Assembly: GCA_022749755.1 (NCBI GenBank)
Contig: CM040443.1
Span: 18,149,228-18,213,227 of the forward strand
Length of the DNA stretch: 64,000 nucleotides
Reading direction: 5' to 3'
From: Azadirachta indica
Taxonomy: Eukaryota; Streptophyta; Magnoliopsida; Sapindales; Meliaceae
Positions 35,626 to 48,532 of the stretch are shown piece by piece. Numbering within the stretch: position 1 is the stretch's first letter; every line of letters begins with the position of its first letter. The notes under the pieces are model-generated. The model did no database searches and had not been told where the DNA came from. It saw only the letters and a list, made by a program, of their open reading frames with translations. The translations under genes and the position numbers were made by a program.

Positions 35626-38600
35626 ATCTTAAACTGAGTGAACTCGGCCGCTTAAGCTCAGTAGCTCCTTCCTTAATAATAACTCACAGTGAAATGAAGA
35701 CCGATGAAGAGTGAGAAAATCAATTTCAGGCCGACCGTGTGTTCACACGATTGTGACGAGTAATCCAGGGAGACCAGCCCGGTGTTAAGAGAAAATGATA
35801 ACTTTTCTAAAATAATCCTAATTTGGATCCAATTGACCTAAGCAGCCACATGAAATTTTTTTAACCAATTTAGCCCAACATATATTTTTCGGACAACTTT
35901 ACCCTAACCAGCGCCCTTCAATTTCTTTTTACATTTTAATATGTTTTTTGACCTTTCTTTTTTTACTAACTTTCCCTTTTTACAAAAATCTTAATTTTTT
36001 TTTCTTTCAAAATTTTTTCTTTTCAAAATAGTGGTAATATAAAGTGAACATGTAATTTTTTTTATTTTTCAATACAAAATAAAATGAATATGTGATTTAT
36101 AATGTTTATAATATAAATGAGAATGTTTAAATTTTAATTTAGAATAAATTTATTGAATGCATGTTTTTGGACTATTTTGATAAGAAAATATATGGATTTA
36201 GGATGAATGGGTATTTTTTGGGTTTAATTTTTGTAGGGTGTAGATAATATAGATATATTTGGTAGCAATTTGGCTAGAATTTAGAAAAAACCATTAGAAT
36301 AAGAGGAGAGTTGGAAAAGAATTCAAAGAAAAAGGAAGGAAATAGTTTTTGGGTAAGGCAGAAAATCATGCCTTACACAAAAATTATTTTTTAATAAATC
36401 AAAAAATACAAGAAAATAATAATATTGAATAAATAAAATTATAAAAATTAACAAAAAAATACATAATACAATAATTTCAGTTGGAAAAAGAAATTTTGCA
36501 CAAGTATAGCAAGTGAATAAGAGAGGAATAGTTATATTTTCAAAATATTTCTCAATTCCTTTACATTTCAAAATAAAATAAAAACTAGTCAACACAAAAT
36601 TTAGGATTAAAACTTAAGGGCTGGGTAGAATTGGATTTGGTTCGGTTGCATAGTTTGGTTTTAGTCTCATCTAAGTTTTAGGTTCCAAATTTTTAAAGGA
36701 TATTTTTACAAAGGTCTTAAAATTTATAAAAACCACAAATAGAAAAAGTTTGTAAAATTTATAAAAATCTCCCTTTTATTGATGTGAATTTATATAAAAT
36801 TTTACAGATTGTATATTTATTTGTAATTTGTATAAATTTTAAGAACTTAGGCAAAAATATCTCTTCCATAAATCAAATTCAAAACGAATGGATAGATTTA
36901 AAAAAATAAAAAATTGGAATTATTACGATAACCAAATCAAACTAAACCGAATAATTCGATTTAGTTTGATTCGATTTAGTGTAGTTCAGTTTGATTCGAT
37001 TGTGTCTTTTTGTTCATACCTATCTAAATATACCCAATATCAATTTATGATAAACACATAAAAAAATTTAACAAAACACCTAATAAAAACTTACCAAGGT
37101 GAGAGGAAAATGATGAGATTTGAGATTTACGACTTTTGTAAAAATAAATGTACTTGTGATTTTTAATTAGTTTTGTTTAATTGCACAAAAGTGAACTGAG
37201 AAAATGTAAGGGAGGAAGAAGAAGAAGGTACTATAAAGTTTTACGTAGGCTTCTTGTTTGGTAACTCTACAAAAAATAAATAAAATAAGTTAAATAACGA
37301 TGACATATTTTTCTTATAAATATTGATAAATTGTATATATAATTATGTAATATTAAGTTTTTTTGTAAAAAAGTTAATAAGCTTCTAACATAAATAATTT
37401 TCTTAAAAATTCTATCTTATCAGAAAAAATTGTATAAATTTATATGGTTATACTTTAGATTAATATTATGCAGAGAAATTTATCTAACATAACTGTATTC
37501 CTCGTAAAAAAAATATCCCTTCTTCTTTGTAAAAAATATATAGGAGAAAAGAAAATAAGTATTTTTTGTTGGACTATCTTAAATATTTAAAAAATTCTTA
37601 GGTTATTTTCATCAATTTATTAAAAGTTATCGCTCCTCTCCCCCAAATAATAATAAATTAACTATTTAACCATTCTTTTAATTAAAAATGAAAAGATATA
37701 ATAATGTTTTAGTCTCTAAATTTTGACTAAATAATAAATTCAGATATACTTTACTAGATTTAATATTTTAGTCCCTATTATTATATCAATCCGTTAAATA
37801 CTGATAAAGTATAAATTTACTCTTGTTAATTGGATTTAAATGAATATGTTATACCATTCATCTTTAATATAACATATAAACATAAATATAACATTTACTC
37901 TAATTTACTACCTCTATTGCCCCTCTTTTTTTTCTCTAATCTCTAAATATGCCATCACTATCACCGCCTCTATTTTCATCCTTTACCTTTTCTATTATTT
38001 TTTATTTTTCTCTCTATCACTTTCTTTGTTATGATTATTGCCATTACTTCTTTCTCTTTTTTTAGGCATAAATTTTCTCTAAATTATATCTAAAAAATTG
38101 TTGATGAAAGGCATATAACTACTCAAACAAATTTCTACAATTTTTGTTATCGTTTATTTGCAATAATGGTGAACTAAAGTCATGTGTTGTATGTTAAGGT
38201 TTTTGTCTCCTATGATCTATCTCTTAGGTAGCTTTTATTAGTGATTATGAGGAGAAACAATAATTGAGATGGTAGGAATCAAAACGAGGCTAGCGCCAAC
38301 TCGCCTTTTTTTCTAACCTGAACCCAACCCATCCCCATTTGACATCCTTTGACCAATTTTGTTTTTATAACATTAATTTAATTTTTTTCATTTTAATCAA
38401 ATACAACCAATTAAAATCACCATTAATTCTTTATTTATCAATAAATTCATAATTCTAAGTCTTATATATAATCTTTTTCAATTATACAAATTGAAAAATA
38501 ATTTATATTTTCCTATTTTAATTCACTCACATTTTGATTTTCTCTTTTTCAATTTAATTAAAACTATACAATCATATAACCAAAATACAAAAATAACTAA

Positions 38601-39165
38601 TTTTACATTAATAATATTACGATGCATAAAATCAAATTCAAACTTAGCAAAATTAGCACAGAATCAACACTACCTTATAAAAATCAACAATCCAAACTTT
38701 CTGATATTTTTTCAATTTTTCACAACAAAAAAATACCCAAAAGTTTCAATTCCATAAGTTTTTAATATTCCAAAACAAAACAAAAATAACTCAAACTTTC
38801 CACAATTTCTTCAACTTTCTTCGTCATCCTTCAGCCTGAATTTTTTGTACCAGAAACATAACTGGAATTATACCGCAATGCTGTCATAATTTTTAAAACT
38901 TACTGGCACAAATAATGAATAGAATCATAATATCTAAAAAAGAAACGGCATTTGCATAAACGTTAACAATTACTACTGACTTTTATCTGTAGCCCACCAT
39001 TACCTTTAGCCCCATCGAGAAAGATGAATGCTCTTTGCTGTCATTATAAATGCAAACCATTCGAAGAAGTGTTGATAAAATAACTGTGAGGTTCTGCAAA
39101 AAAAAAAATAATAATAATAATAAGTAGATATAAATAAAAAAAAATAGATAAAATCAGGAAGTGTC

Positions 39166-39205
<40 letters not shown>

Positions 39206-40466
39206 GTCCTTTCTTGTTCAACCTGCTGCACAAAATCAACTAGCATACCAACACAACAAATCACCAAATTAAACAAATTTGATAAACCAAATTTTAAACA
39301 TTATAAGACTGGAATCTTTTTGTTTTTCCATCTAGTATTTGAAAAGACAAACTATTGCCAATGGCAGTGTGTTTAGTTTAATTTATCAACTAGCTGCCTT
39401 TTTCTCCTTCCCCACTTAATTATATTAGTATTAGTGGTAGCTAAACATTATTAACAATCTATTGTCTGTTTTCAAGTAAAATTTGTGATCATTTTGACAA
39501 ATCATTACAGGTCTGTAAGATCATCATCCATCTTTCACATTCTTCTTCACTTCCATCATCATTGAATCATGTTTTAAGATCAAAATGCTATCTTTTATAA
39601 ACTAATTACTTCAAAAAGAAAAGCACAATTTTTTTTCAGAAGTGGAAGATATATAGGGACATTTGAATGCATAAAACTCAAAAGAAAATGAGAGTGCCAG
39701 AATCTCAATCCCAATCATTAATTTATTGCCTTCATGTTCATCTCTATCATATCATTAATTGAAGAAAACTAAATCATTGAAAGGCTCAGAATAAAAAAAT
39801 TATTAACATGGAGCTCTTCTTCCAGAGTTTTCGGAGTTTAATTATGTACACAAATACAAGTTAAACTAATACAATTGAACTAAGACAAGTTGGCCAAAAT
39901 CAAACAAATCCAAAAGGGCATATGAAGAACATCTCAAAACAATTAAAGCAAAATTGCACAACAACACTATCAATTCCACAACAAAACAACTCCATCAATT
40001 CATCATATAAACTAAATCACTTCATCACTTCATCAATTCATCAATTTTGTATAAACTAAATCAATTCGTCAATTTTTGCAACAACAACAAAAATTAAACC
40101 ACTAATTGACATAACACAGCAATACAGCAGGGTAGTCACAATGCAAGAGCAAAAATTAAACTTGATAGCAATCTAACTTGCGATTGGGTGTGGTTCAAGG
40201 AGTTGCGATTACGGTGATGGAGTGTGAATTGGAGGGGTTTCTCAAGCAATAGTGCGAAGATTAGCTGGATTAACGATAGAGCGATGAGCTAATTCTTGTC
40301 ATAGTAGGCTAGTGGCCCGCTAGTTTACTAGAGAGGATTTGATGAAGAGAAATCATTTTGACTTTAAGTTGATTAAGGTTTGCAGAAAACAAAAGCATGA
40401 AAAGAAAATTCGTTTTTTTTTTTTTTTTGTTTTTTATGGAAACGGGTCAATAGGGGCGGGTGGGGC
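35626..40466. other. intergenic DNA with low-complexity tracts
   Basis: The first 150 bases upstream of the EAPP-like start are GC-richer, fitting a promoter and 5' leader. The rest is strongly AT-rich, with many A/T runs and no recognised gene. A block at 36900-37010 repeats the words AATTCGATTTAG and TTTGATTCGAT. Reading frames such as 36323-36595 and 38491-38757 are low-complexity and not credible proteins. Confidence 0.5.
39104..39204. repeat. microsatellites (AAT)n, (CT)n, (TA)n
   Basis: About five AAT units near 39106-39121, then an uninterrupted CT run from about 39165 that passes directly into a TA run to about 39204. Confidence 0.9.
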
Positions 40467-40711
40467 GAAAAACCCAAAATAGCCATGTTTTTTTTAATGA
40501 GTTTACCATAATAGCCTCTTTAATAAATTGTGTACTAAACTAGCCCCATATTAAAAAATCGGACAAAAATACCTTCAATTAGCCTTTATAAACAAAACAT
40601 AAAATTTTTCTCTTTTTACACTTTGAAAAATTCTAAATCTCCCGAATCACCTCACCCAAAAGATTTCCCTAAATTGTCCAACCCTGGATTCCCAATTAAG
40701 GTGGATGTCAA

Positions 40712-41140
40712 GCACTTGATAAACATTACCTTGTGGCGCAAAACTATAGAAGGGGGTTTTGGCGAACCGTACTCATGCTCGACAAAAAATACTGATTTTT
40801 GAGCGTTCAAAAATAAATCTACATTTGACAAAATTGACCCAGTTTCTGGAATGCTCAATATTGAAATGATTTTCAACTGCTTGATAAATAAGACCTTGTC
40901 GACCAAAACTATGAAAGAGTGTTTTGGTCCACCTTAGTCGTGTTCGACAAATTGCTTTTTGTTGAGTGGCCGAAAATCAAGCCAAGCTCGAAAAAATCTA
41001 CAAAGTTTTTAGAATACTAGACAAAGTTATTCTTGTCAAGCTCTTAAGGGACGTTGGGTAAGAATGCCCAAATTCTAAATACTTGACATTGAAACGAGTT
41101 TTAAGCGCGTGATAAATAGGGCTTTATTGAGCACGTGTAT
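40712..41140. repeat. diverged tandem units inside the 2-kb element
   Basis: A motif (C/T)(A/G)CTTGATAAA followed by CTTGT, AAAACTAT, GAA, GTTTTGG and TCGACAAA starts at about 40712 and again at about 40879. A partial third copy (GTGATAAATAGGGCTTTATTGAGCA) lies at about 41107. Spacing is about 167 and 228 bases. Confidence 0.55.
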
Positions 41141-41451
41141 CAAAGGCCAAAAAAATGCCTTCTCTTCAAAATTTCATTTTCATGCATTATTAAGGGGCAA
41201 AACATTTAAACTTTAGATTTCTAGCCCACAAGGGCAAATGTTTGAATTTATTGAAAAAATATTTGATCGTACATAACTAAAGTTAACGGCCCAATTGATT
41301 ACTTATACTAAATATGGTCAAAATTACTCATTTCATTCCATTATATGGTTGAAAGTTAGCATAATTCAATATCAAAATTACATATATATGGTAGCCAAAA
41401 AATGTCCAAGAAATCAACAATCACTAGTGGGTATATGAAATAAATAAAGTA

Positions 41452-41585
41452 TTGCATTCAATGTTACAATTACAATAACATTCAACATAGAGGAGTTTTA
41501 CAATATAAAATTAAATAATGTACTGTATTCAATGTTATAATTACAATAACACTCAACATGAAAGAGTTTCACAATGTAATTACGA
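41452..41585. repeat. two-copy tandem repeat, about 75 bp
   Basis: GTATT(G)CATTCAATGTTA(C/T)AATTACAATAACA followed by TCAACAT, AGAGTTT and ACAAT occurs at about 41452 and again at about 41527. It lies inside the inverted-repeat element. Confidence 0.75.
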
Positions 41586-42467
41586 CATGACTCTCTATCC
41601 CTTATTGTAAATAGACAATGTGATTTCATTATTCATACCTATTTATAAGTGAAATGAGTAAATTGTATAAATATTTGACTCCGATAGAACATAAATTAAA
41701 ACGCAAGTTTATAACTCTTGCATATTGCCCCCCAAAAGCAATTAAAAGTCTTACATTTTATCCCAAAGTTAAATATTAAGTTTCAAAATTATGCATTTTA
41801 GCCTCTATGTCGAGTAAGGCCAACCTATACTCAACAAAGAAGTCGAGTATGCTTTTGCCTTATTCGAGAAAAAATATCGAGTAAGACATGCGAGCTTGGA
41901 AAACACCCAAAAATCTAGCATGATTTCATTACACTCCACAAAGAGTAAGGCCTGTGTGCTCAAAAAATACCTATTTCATCTTTAACTTCAAATCCAACTT
42001 TCACTTTGAAAATCATGTGTATTATATTTCAAAAATCAAGTATAACAACCCAATCAAACAATATAATCTCTAATAATGATGAATACCTAAAAAACTGGTT
42101 AAGAAAATAAGAAAGAAGCACAAATAAACTTACCATAATTGTCGTTCCTGCTATCGACCGTCATTGTCTCTAATTATAAACAACCTTAATCTATTGCCAA
42201 CACCTCTTAACTTTGATTTTTCTAATTTGCCATTTCAATTTGTTGATTTAGGGTTTAACAATTTGGGGAAATTTTTTAAGTACGTTGATTTGAGAGATTT
42301 AGGGTTTTTCAAAGTGTAAAAAGAAGGAAATTTTACGTTTTGCATATAAAAGCTAGTTGAAAGGTATTTTTCGTCCGATTTTTAGTTTTAAGCTAGTTTG
42401 GTGCACAAATTATTAAAAAGGCTATTGTGCTAAATTCATTAAAATACATGGCTGTCTGGATAATTTC

Positions 42468-43088
42468 TCAATAATCCTTGAATCCGCCTCAATTTTTAAA
42501 CAGGTTGAATATTTGTGTCTTGAATTGAATCTCGAACTCATTTTGAGGACAAAAAAAAAGCTCTAAACCTGACCCACCCAAATAAGGCAGATTAAGGCGA
42601 GGCCCCATGAATTTGGGGATTTTTCCAATCCCTGAACAATAGGGACTGTTATAATTGGCTATAATATGTCATAATTTATTATTTTATTAAAGTTTAGAGG
42701 CTAAAACTTTATTATTTTTATTTTTAAATAAAAATAAAATAATTATTTTTATTATTTAGAACGTAATAGTTTTAATAAATTGATAACATAAATGACATAT
42801 TCAAATAAATTAGGATAAAACTAAAAATAATCCAATTTTTTTTATACGAATATTTAGGATAATGCTTTTGTCCCGTTACTTTCGGTAAGCGTCAAATACA
42901 TATATTTTCTACACAATAAAGAAAAGAGAAAAAAAAAAAAATCGCAAAAATATCCAACGATTATGTGACACGACCACAAACATTTGGTGTGGCCACGAAT
43001 CCACGACGGTGCGGGATGAACTCCTCCTTGTCCTTTCATTACGCAGAGACATCGTATTTTTTATTTCTTTCTTTATCAGTGATTCCTC
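42468..43088. other. upstream region of the thioredoxin gene
   Basis: AT-rich spacer with no gene. The last 130 bases before the start codon become GC-richer, consistent with a promoter and 5' leader. I do not commit to a single TATA box. Confidence 0.45.
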
Positions 43089-46000
43089 ATGGATATCGTC
43101 TTCTCTAATTCCACACTGTTATTCAGACAACCATCACTACCTCCGGTTCGTGCAGTTGCTTCTCCTCTCAGCATCTTCGCCGCCACCACATCATCAAATT
43201 CAAACAGCGAGCTCTCGCTCAGGTCTCGCAGTCGTTCCAAACTCTCATTTACGTCTGCAAATGATTCCACGCTTCCTAAATTTTCAATAAGCTGCGGCGC
43301 TTCCAGTTCCAGTGCCATAACGGAGATTAACGAGAGCGAGTTCCCGAACACGGTCTTGAAATCTGATCGTCTCGTTCTTGTCGAGTTCGTCGCCAATTGG
43401 TGTGGTCCTTGTCGCTTGATTGCTCCCGCTATCGAATGGCTGGCTCAGGTTGTTTACTTCATCTCCATCTTCTGTATTATCTCGGCTTTTCTTTATCTCA
43501 TCGCGAAATTTTAAGTCTGAAAATTTCGTATTAACTCTTTGAGCAAGTAAAATGTCTATTTAGCAGGCCGTGATTATAGGAAAATCACATGATCCATCGT
43601 ACTAGAGGTAGCACTAGCACTGATTTGTAATGCTGGTACTTCTAATCGTTGAAAGGTTTTTAAATGGAGAGCGATGATGTGAGAGTTATATCTGCAAGTT
43701 TGCTAATAGAGTTCAATTTTAGTGTTAGATAATTGCCGCCAAGAAATTCATCCACTGTTGAAGGCGAGAGTATTCTCATGCTATTGATCTATTTCATTTT
43801 TCTTAGGGTTCGTTTGGGGTGTTAAAGAAAAAGCGCTGAAGTGCATAAGAGCTTATACATTTTAGCACTTTTAGAAAAATTCATTAAAATACTTGGGGTT
43901 CATTTGGGAGTGTTAAAGGCAAAAGCTGAAGTGAATAGGTGCACACGCATTTTAACATTTTTAGAGAAATTCAGTAAAATACGTAGGGTCTTTAAAGGAA
44001 AATGCTGAAATGCATATGTAATTTGTACTTTAAAAATCGCTCCTATTGCTAATTAGATTTGATAAGGAATTTTAAAATAAATAATCAAACACATGGATAA
44101 GTATTTATATTCTTAATTAGTACTTATACAGTGCTAATCACTGTCAAGCGGCTCTTTGACTTTGTTGTACTCATGTATATTGAAGATATTGTTATGTTCT
44201 CAAACTAGGTAAGATAATTTCTTTAACTTGCATATTGATATATTCTCAAACTAGGTAAGATCAATTCTTTAACTTGTACTAGTTTTATAGGTTTTTCACA
44301 ATGTGAGATGAGATTTTGCTTCTTGGTTGTGTTGTCTTGGCTGTTGGATGGTGGCCAGATCTTGAGAATCTATGAGCTATTAAGGGATAGTCAGTACGAA
44401 CGAAATGAGTAGAAAAGATTCTTGAAAGTCTAATTGTACTAATGCTATATCAAATTCTGGTTACACATAAATCTTCTCCTGTAGGTCTGCCTGTCAAACT
44501 CATATTTTTCGTGATAGTCACATGACTTGTAGAAAAGACAAGGAATATAATTACTGGAAATTTTTGAAACCAAAAAATTAGAATTGTAAATAAGGAGATG
44601 CTCTTGCATTATTAGTATTACTGTTTTTAATTTTTGTTCATATCTTTAATTGTAGCAAAACAATACAGCATTACTTTATTTCTTACAGCAATGACTTCAA
44701 AGTGCTGAAGGTAAATTGTCTCAGGTTCAATAAGATCATTTATGAAGTTCGACTTAGTACACCTATGAGAAATTGCCTCTGGATGTAAGTAAGGACAATG
44801 ATGTCATGACAAGGAAAAAGTTGAGTTTCGTTTATTTTTATTTTTATATAGGTTGCTTATTGTCATGTAGTTTAAATTTACATTCTTGGAAATAAAAGCA
44901 GCATTATACTAGTTTTCCGCTCCACATTTTCTAGATGTCAGGATATTTGAAAGGAAGTTGTTTTACATGGAAACTTAGAGATTCTCATGAGTAAATTAAT
45001 ATATTATACAGACATTTTAACAGCGCACGAGCAAAAGTTGCTAAATGGACTGTCTTTTGAAATTTATTGCAAAAACTTGACTCCACTGACTCCAGATGGC
45101 AATCAAGGAAACCTGTCTTCTAGACCAATGCTTAACCTTTTCATTTACAATGATTACCTAGTAGAAATAAAAAGAAGTATCATCATCATCATCATCATTA
45201 TTATTTGTGGTTGTATACATCCAGATACCAGCTTATTAAAATCGCTGATCAAGTTTTAACTTTGCAGAGTCTGGTGGATGCTTTTCTTATTATGTTGAAA
45301 ATGACCCCCAATTAGAAGATAAAACAACCTCGTATTTGCTGAAGTCTTAAATTTTTGCCATAATTTGTCAGAAATGGCTTTAAGAGGTCTATGAAGTGAA
45401 TGTCTGACATATGGAGATATTTATATTTCTTTCCACACGCTCATGACAAGCCAAGGTTGGAAATGGATCAATAATGAAATACATTCTGTAAAGCCTATAG
45501 TCTGAGGGTATTAGAGAAAAAAAACTCTCATCATGTTTGAAACCAAAACATATTATCTGGCCTGTCATCCAATCCTATCTTTCAATCATGTCAGTTCTTT
45601 TCATGTAAATTTCATTTGAACTAATGGCTCAGTGGTTGAAATGTATGAAGTGTGTCTGATTCTGGCTTCCAATAATCAGTTGTCTTTAATTTAAAAATGC
45701 ATATTATATTAAGGGTTTTATCTGGATCTAGCTTAGTTGGTTGGCTCTCTTGTTAGCATACAAGAGGTCTTGGGACTGAATCATGCTCACTCTAGATTTA
45801 GTAGGAAAGGATTTAGACTATTATTATTGTTTTGTTTGTAAAAGAGGGAGGGAGGGGAGGAGGTTGGGGATGATTAAAAGGAAAAAAATTGAGGGCTTGA
45901 TAGAGGCTTAAGAACCAAACAACTATATCTTATTGCTGGTCACTTGACAGTATCCTTGATTGAAAAGTTTGGTATCATTATTTCTTTGAATGCATCTTAG

Positions 46001-48017
46001 AAACATATAGTTAGAAAGGAATTTGTTTACTATTCACAAAACAAGTGTCTGAAGTGTGGATTTAGACATAAATGGAGTGACTGCAGAAGAAATAATTACA
46101 TTCAAAGCATTATATCTGTGAATTTACTAGTTTTGGTTATTGGAATTACAAAGAAGGAAAAGCTGACATATATCAAATTGACTTTAAACTGAAGCAATTT
46201 AATTCTTACGCTTTTTGATGGAGTCAAAATTAAGTTGACTTTGAGCAATATCAACTTGACATTAAGATAACTTTTCCAATACAAGCTGGATATTTATATT
46301 CTCTTCAAAGTCTTAGATTATAAGCTGATTTTAGTACTCAAATATATATGAATAGAAAGAGTTATAAGATTCTAGTGGAAGTCATTGAACTGTGTACGCA
46401 TTTATCAGTTGTTTTTAGAAATGTCTTTGCCACTGTGGCTAGAAATGCTTTGCATACTATATAGGAATGATGCCCGTGCAAAGCAGTTAATTCAAAAGCC
46501 AATATATTTTGAGACCGCTAGATATAAGCTGGGATGGTAGTCATTTTTTCAGGTGCTTACTTGTCCTTGAATTGTTTGGATACTGACTTCTCTGTGTCAT
46601 ACAGTTCTGAGTAATGGTATGGGGCTGTGGAGGTTACATTCAAGTTTTTTGGACTTGTAAATGATTAGAATACTACTACATGGTTGGCCTTACATTAATT
46701 CTGGTTGTAGCATTGTTGTGCTTTTGGGTTTTAGGTTTTGAATTGGAAAGTTTGTAGACCATCCCAGAGCATATTTCCTCACTAAGTGCCACATATGTCT
46801 GACCCTGCCCTTTGTAATTTGCTGATGAGTGGGGTAGAAGGTCAGGAATTTATGACTTCAGTGCCTAATAGAAAATTTTGAAGCCAAAATGATTGCCCTC
46901 AGAAGTTCTATTAGGAATTTGTTAACACTTGGCTTTAGCTATCATCAAGTATTTAAAATTGTTCTCTTATTTGGTGTTCTGTAACTTGCTGTTTTTAATC
47001 TATATCTTGCCGTCACAAATGATGATGGTCAATTTATTTCGGTTATATATTTGATCTCTTATGTTGGTTTGAAACTATACCACATAGATAATACTGTGAA
47101 TATTCTTTTAACCTTCCTAGGCAGTGGAAGGACTGAAAATTTAATTTCTAAGATTGTGATCAAGATTTAATTCTTCTGTCTCTCCATTTCAAGCTTATTT
47201 TGTGAAAGTATGCAAGGACAAGGTCATATTAATTGGCATTACAATCTCCTAGTACTACAAAAGTTTTGTTGGAATTTATTCTAGGTATTATCTATGGGGT
47301 TGATTTTTAGATAAGAATTGTAAGATCGATTTGAAAGTATGGGATTTGATGAGCAAGCTGTTAATGAATAGATTGTTGTATACTTTTCTGGATTACCTAA
47401 GTAGTTCTCAACAGTTCGCATTGTATTGTTTTAGTTTCGATGGGAGTTGAACTTGAATGTGTTGTGAGAAACATGCCTTGATGCACCTGACGTAAAAAAA
47501 TGATAAGCAAAGAAATAAAATGCCCTTTTTCTATCGTCAATCAGTGTAGGTGTAGAGGTTTAGAAACAAAATTTCCCTAGTGTTTCAGCTTTATTGACAA
47601 CTTAAAAAATGAACATAGTTTGATCTTATTTTCTTTTTGTCTCATTGATTGGAACTTTAGTTTGCACTATGGTTCACGTACCCTTTTCTGAAGTTTTTTT
47701 TGTTTATTTTATGTATATGTATTTTTCTTATTTGTCATCTATCGGCTACTGACTTGATGCAATAACATGTTTTTACGTAAAATACTCATTCTCTGAAATG
47801 TATATATTAGGAATATGGAGACAGATTGACAGTCGTAAAGATTGATCATGATGCAAACCCAAAACTGATTGAAGAATATAAAGTTTATGGATTGCCAACT
47901 TTGATTCTCTTCAAGAATGGAAAAGAAGTTCCAGAAAGCAGGAGGGAAGGTGCAATTACAAAAGTGAAGCTTAAGGAGTATATTGATTCTCTGCTAAATT
48001 CAATATCAGTGGCATAG
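43089..48017 (+). CDS. TRX-X: thioredoxin x-type, chloroplast, 2 exons
   Basis: Exon 1 is 43089-43448 (ends CAG|GTTGTT) and exon 2 is 47811-48017 (begins after TATATATTAG). They join in phase to 188 residues, close to the length of Arabidopsis TRX x. Residues 1 to about 70 are rich in Ser, Thr and Arg with few acids, as in a chloroplast transit peptide. The thioredoxin fold follows, with the active site WCGPC at 104-108 in [38 protein letters not shown] at 121-139 and the cis-proline in [16 protein letters not shown] at 146-161. The C-terminus [20 protein letters not shown] is the strongest sign of type x. The family reduces disulfides in stromal proteins, notably 2-Cys peroxiredoxin, using ferredoxin-thioredoxin reductase. 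The reading frame is intact. The 4.36-kb intron is unusually long. Confidence 0.93.
43805..43984. repeat. tandem repeat of about 95 bp, two full copies and part of a third
   Basis: Units open GGGTTC(G/A)TTTGGG(G/A)(G)TGTTAAAG, continue GCTGAAGTG, CATTTTA, TTTTTAGA and end TTCA(T/G)TAAAATAC. The third begins TAGGGTCTTTAAAGG after 43984. GGGTTCGTTTGG resembles hAT-type ends, but no element limits are visible. Confidence 0.7.
44194..44276. repeat. short direct repeat in the thioredoxin intron
   Basis: TTCTCAAACTAGGTAAGAT followed by AATT(T)CTTTAACTTG occurs twice, about 50 bases apart. Confidence 0.75.
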
Positions 48018-48532
48018 TCAGCCGTCCTCTACACAGTATGCTCATTGGCATTGCTTGAGATTTTGAGAATCTTCGGCATGCATTAAATATAAGGTAAATA
48101 TCTACCCTCTCTTAATGTAATCTTTTAGCATAATTTGTTACAGAACAGTGTCGGTACCTATCCAATTGTATAATCTTGAGCTATATAATGTAGAAAATTA
48201 TCTCAGGATTTGATCTGTTCTAGTTCCAATGTAAAATCCCAAGGACTTTCTTTGCTTTTCTTTTTATGATAAATTCATTATCCATTAGTCTGAATTAGAT
48301 CTTGTTGTCAAAAATGCAATTTTATTGAGTTTTATTTAAGTATAATTATTGACTTATGAGTTTATGATCCCAAATTTTCTTGGGAACTTCTTCCATCCAA
48401 ATTTAATAAGAAAATTACTGTAATTTTCATTGATTGTGGTTGAAAATTTGCAAGCTTTAGTTAGATAGATTTTATGTACCTATTTCAAAACACATTAATT
48501 TGGATAAAAATGTTTAGATTTAAATATGTAAT
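48018..48532. other. 3' flank of the thioredoxin gene
   Basis: The first 200 bases are likely 3' untranslated region. The remainder is AT-rich DNA with no recognised feature. Confidence 0.45.

Larger units (their letters stand above)
40467..42467. mobile_element. non-autonomous inverted-repeat element, about 2.0 kb, Mutator-like
   Basis: The left about 205 bases (40467-40672) pair with the reverse complement of the right about 220 bases (42245-42467). Shared words include AGCCATGT, AATAGCCT, AAACTAGC, AAAAATCGGAC, TTTTTACACTTTGAAAAA and TAAATCTC. The repeat length and sequence style resemble Mutator-like ends, but no 9-bp target duplication is visible, so the class is tentative. No transposase is present. 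The interior holds diverged tandem units. Confidence 0.7.
43449..47810 (+). other. intron of the thioredoxin x gene, about 4.36 kb
   Basis: Non-coding. It contains a two-copy tandem repeat at 43805-43984 and a shorter one near 44194-44276, but no recognised transposon proteins. Frames at 44987-45259 and 46102-46284 have no similarity I know. Confidence 0.75.

Noticed and set aside
36323..36595. 90-codon minus-strand frame as a membrane protein
   Set aside because: It lies in very AT-rich DNA, and the apparent hydrophobic segments come from runs of T and A codons; there is no splice or family support.
36600..37010. Inverted-repeat miniature transposon around GGTTCGGTT and AACCGAATAA words
   Set aside because: The apparent ends do not pair beyond short AT-rich words and no target duplication was found.
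43076..43396. 106-codon minus-strand frame opposite thioredoxin exon 1
   Set aside because: It is a shadow of the GC-richer coding exon; the plus-strand frame has the WCGPC thioredoxin sequence and proper splicing, and the minus frame has no similarity.
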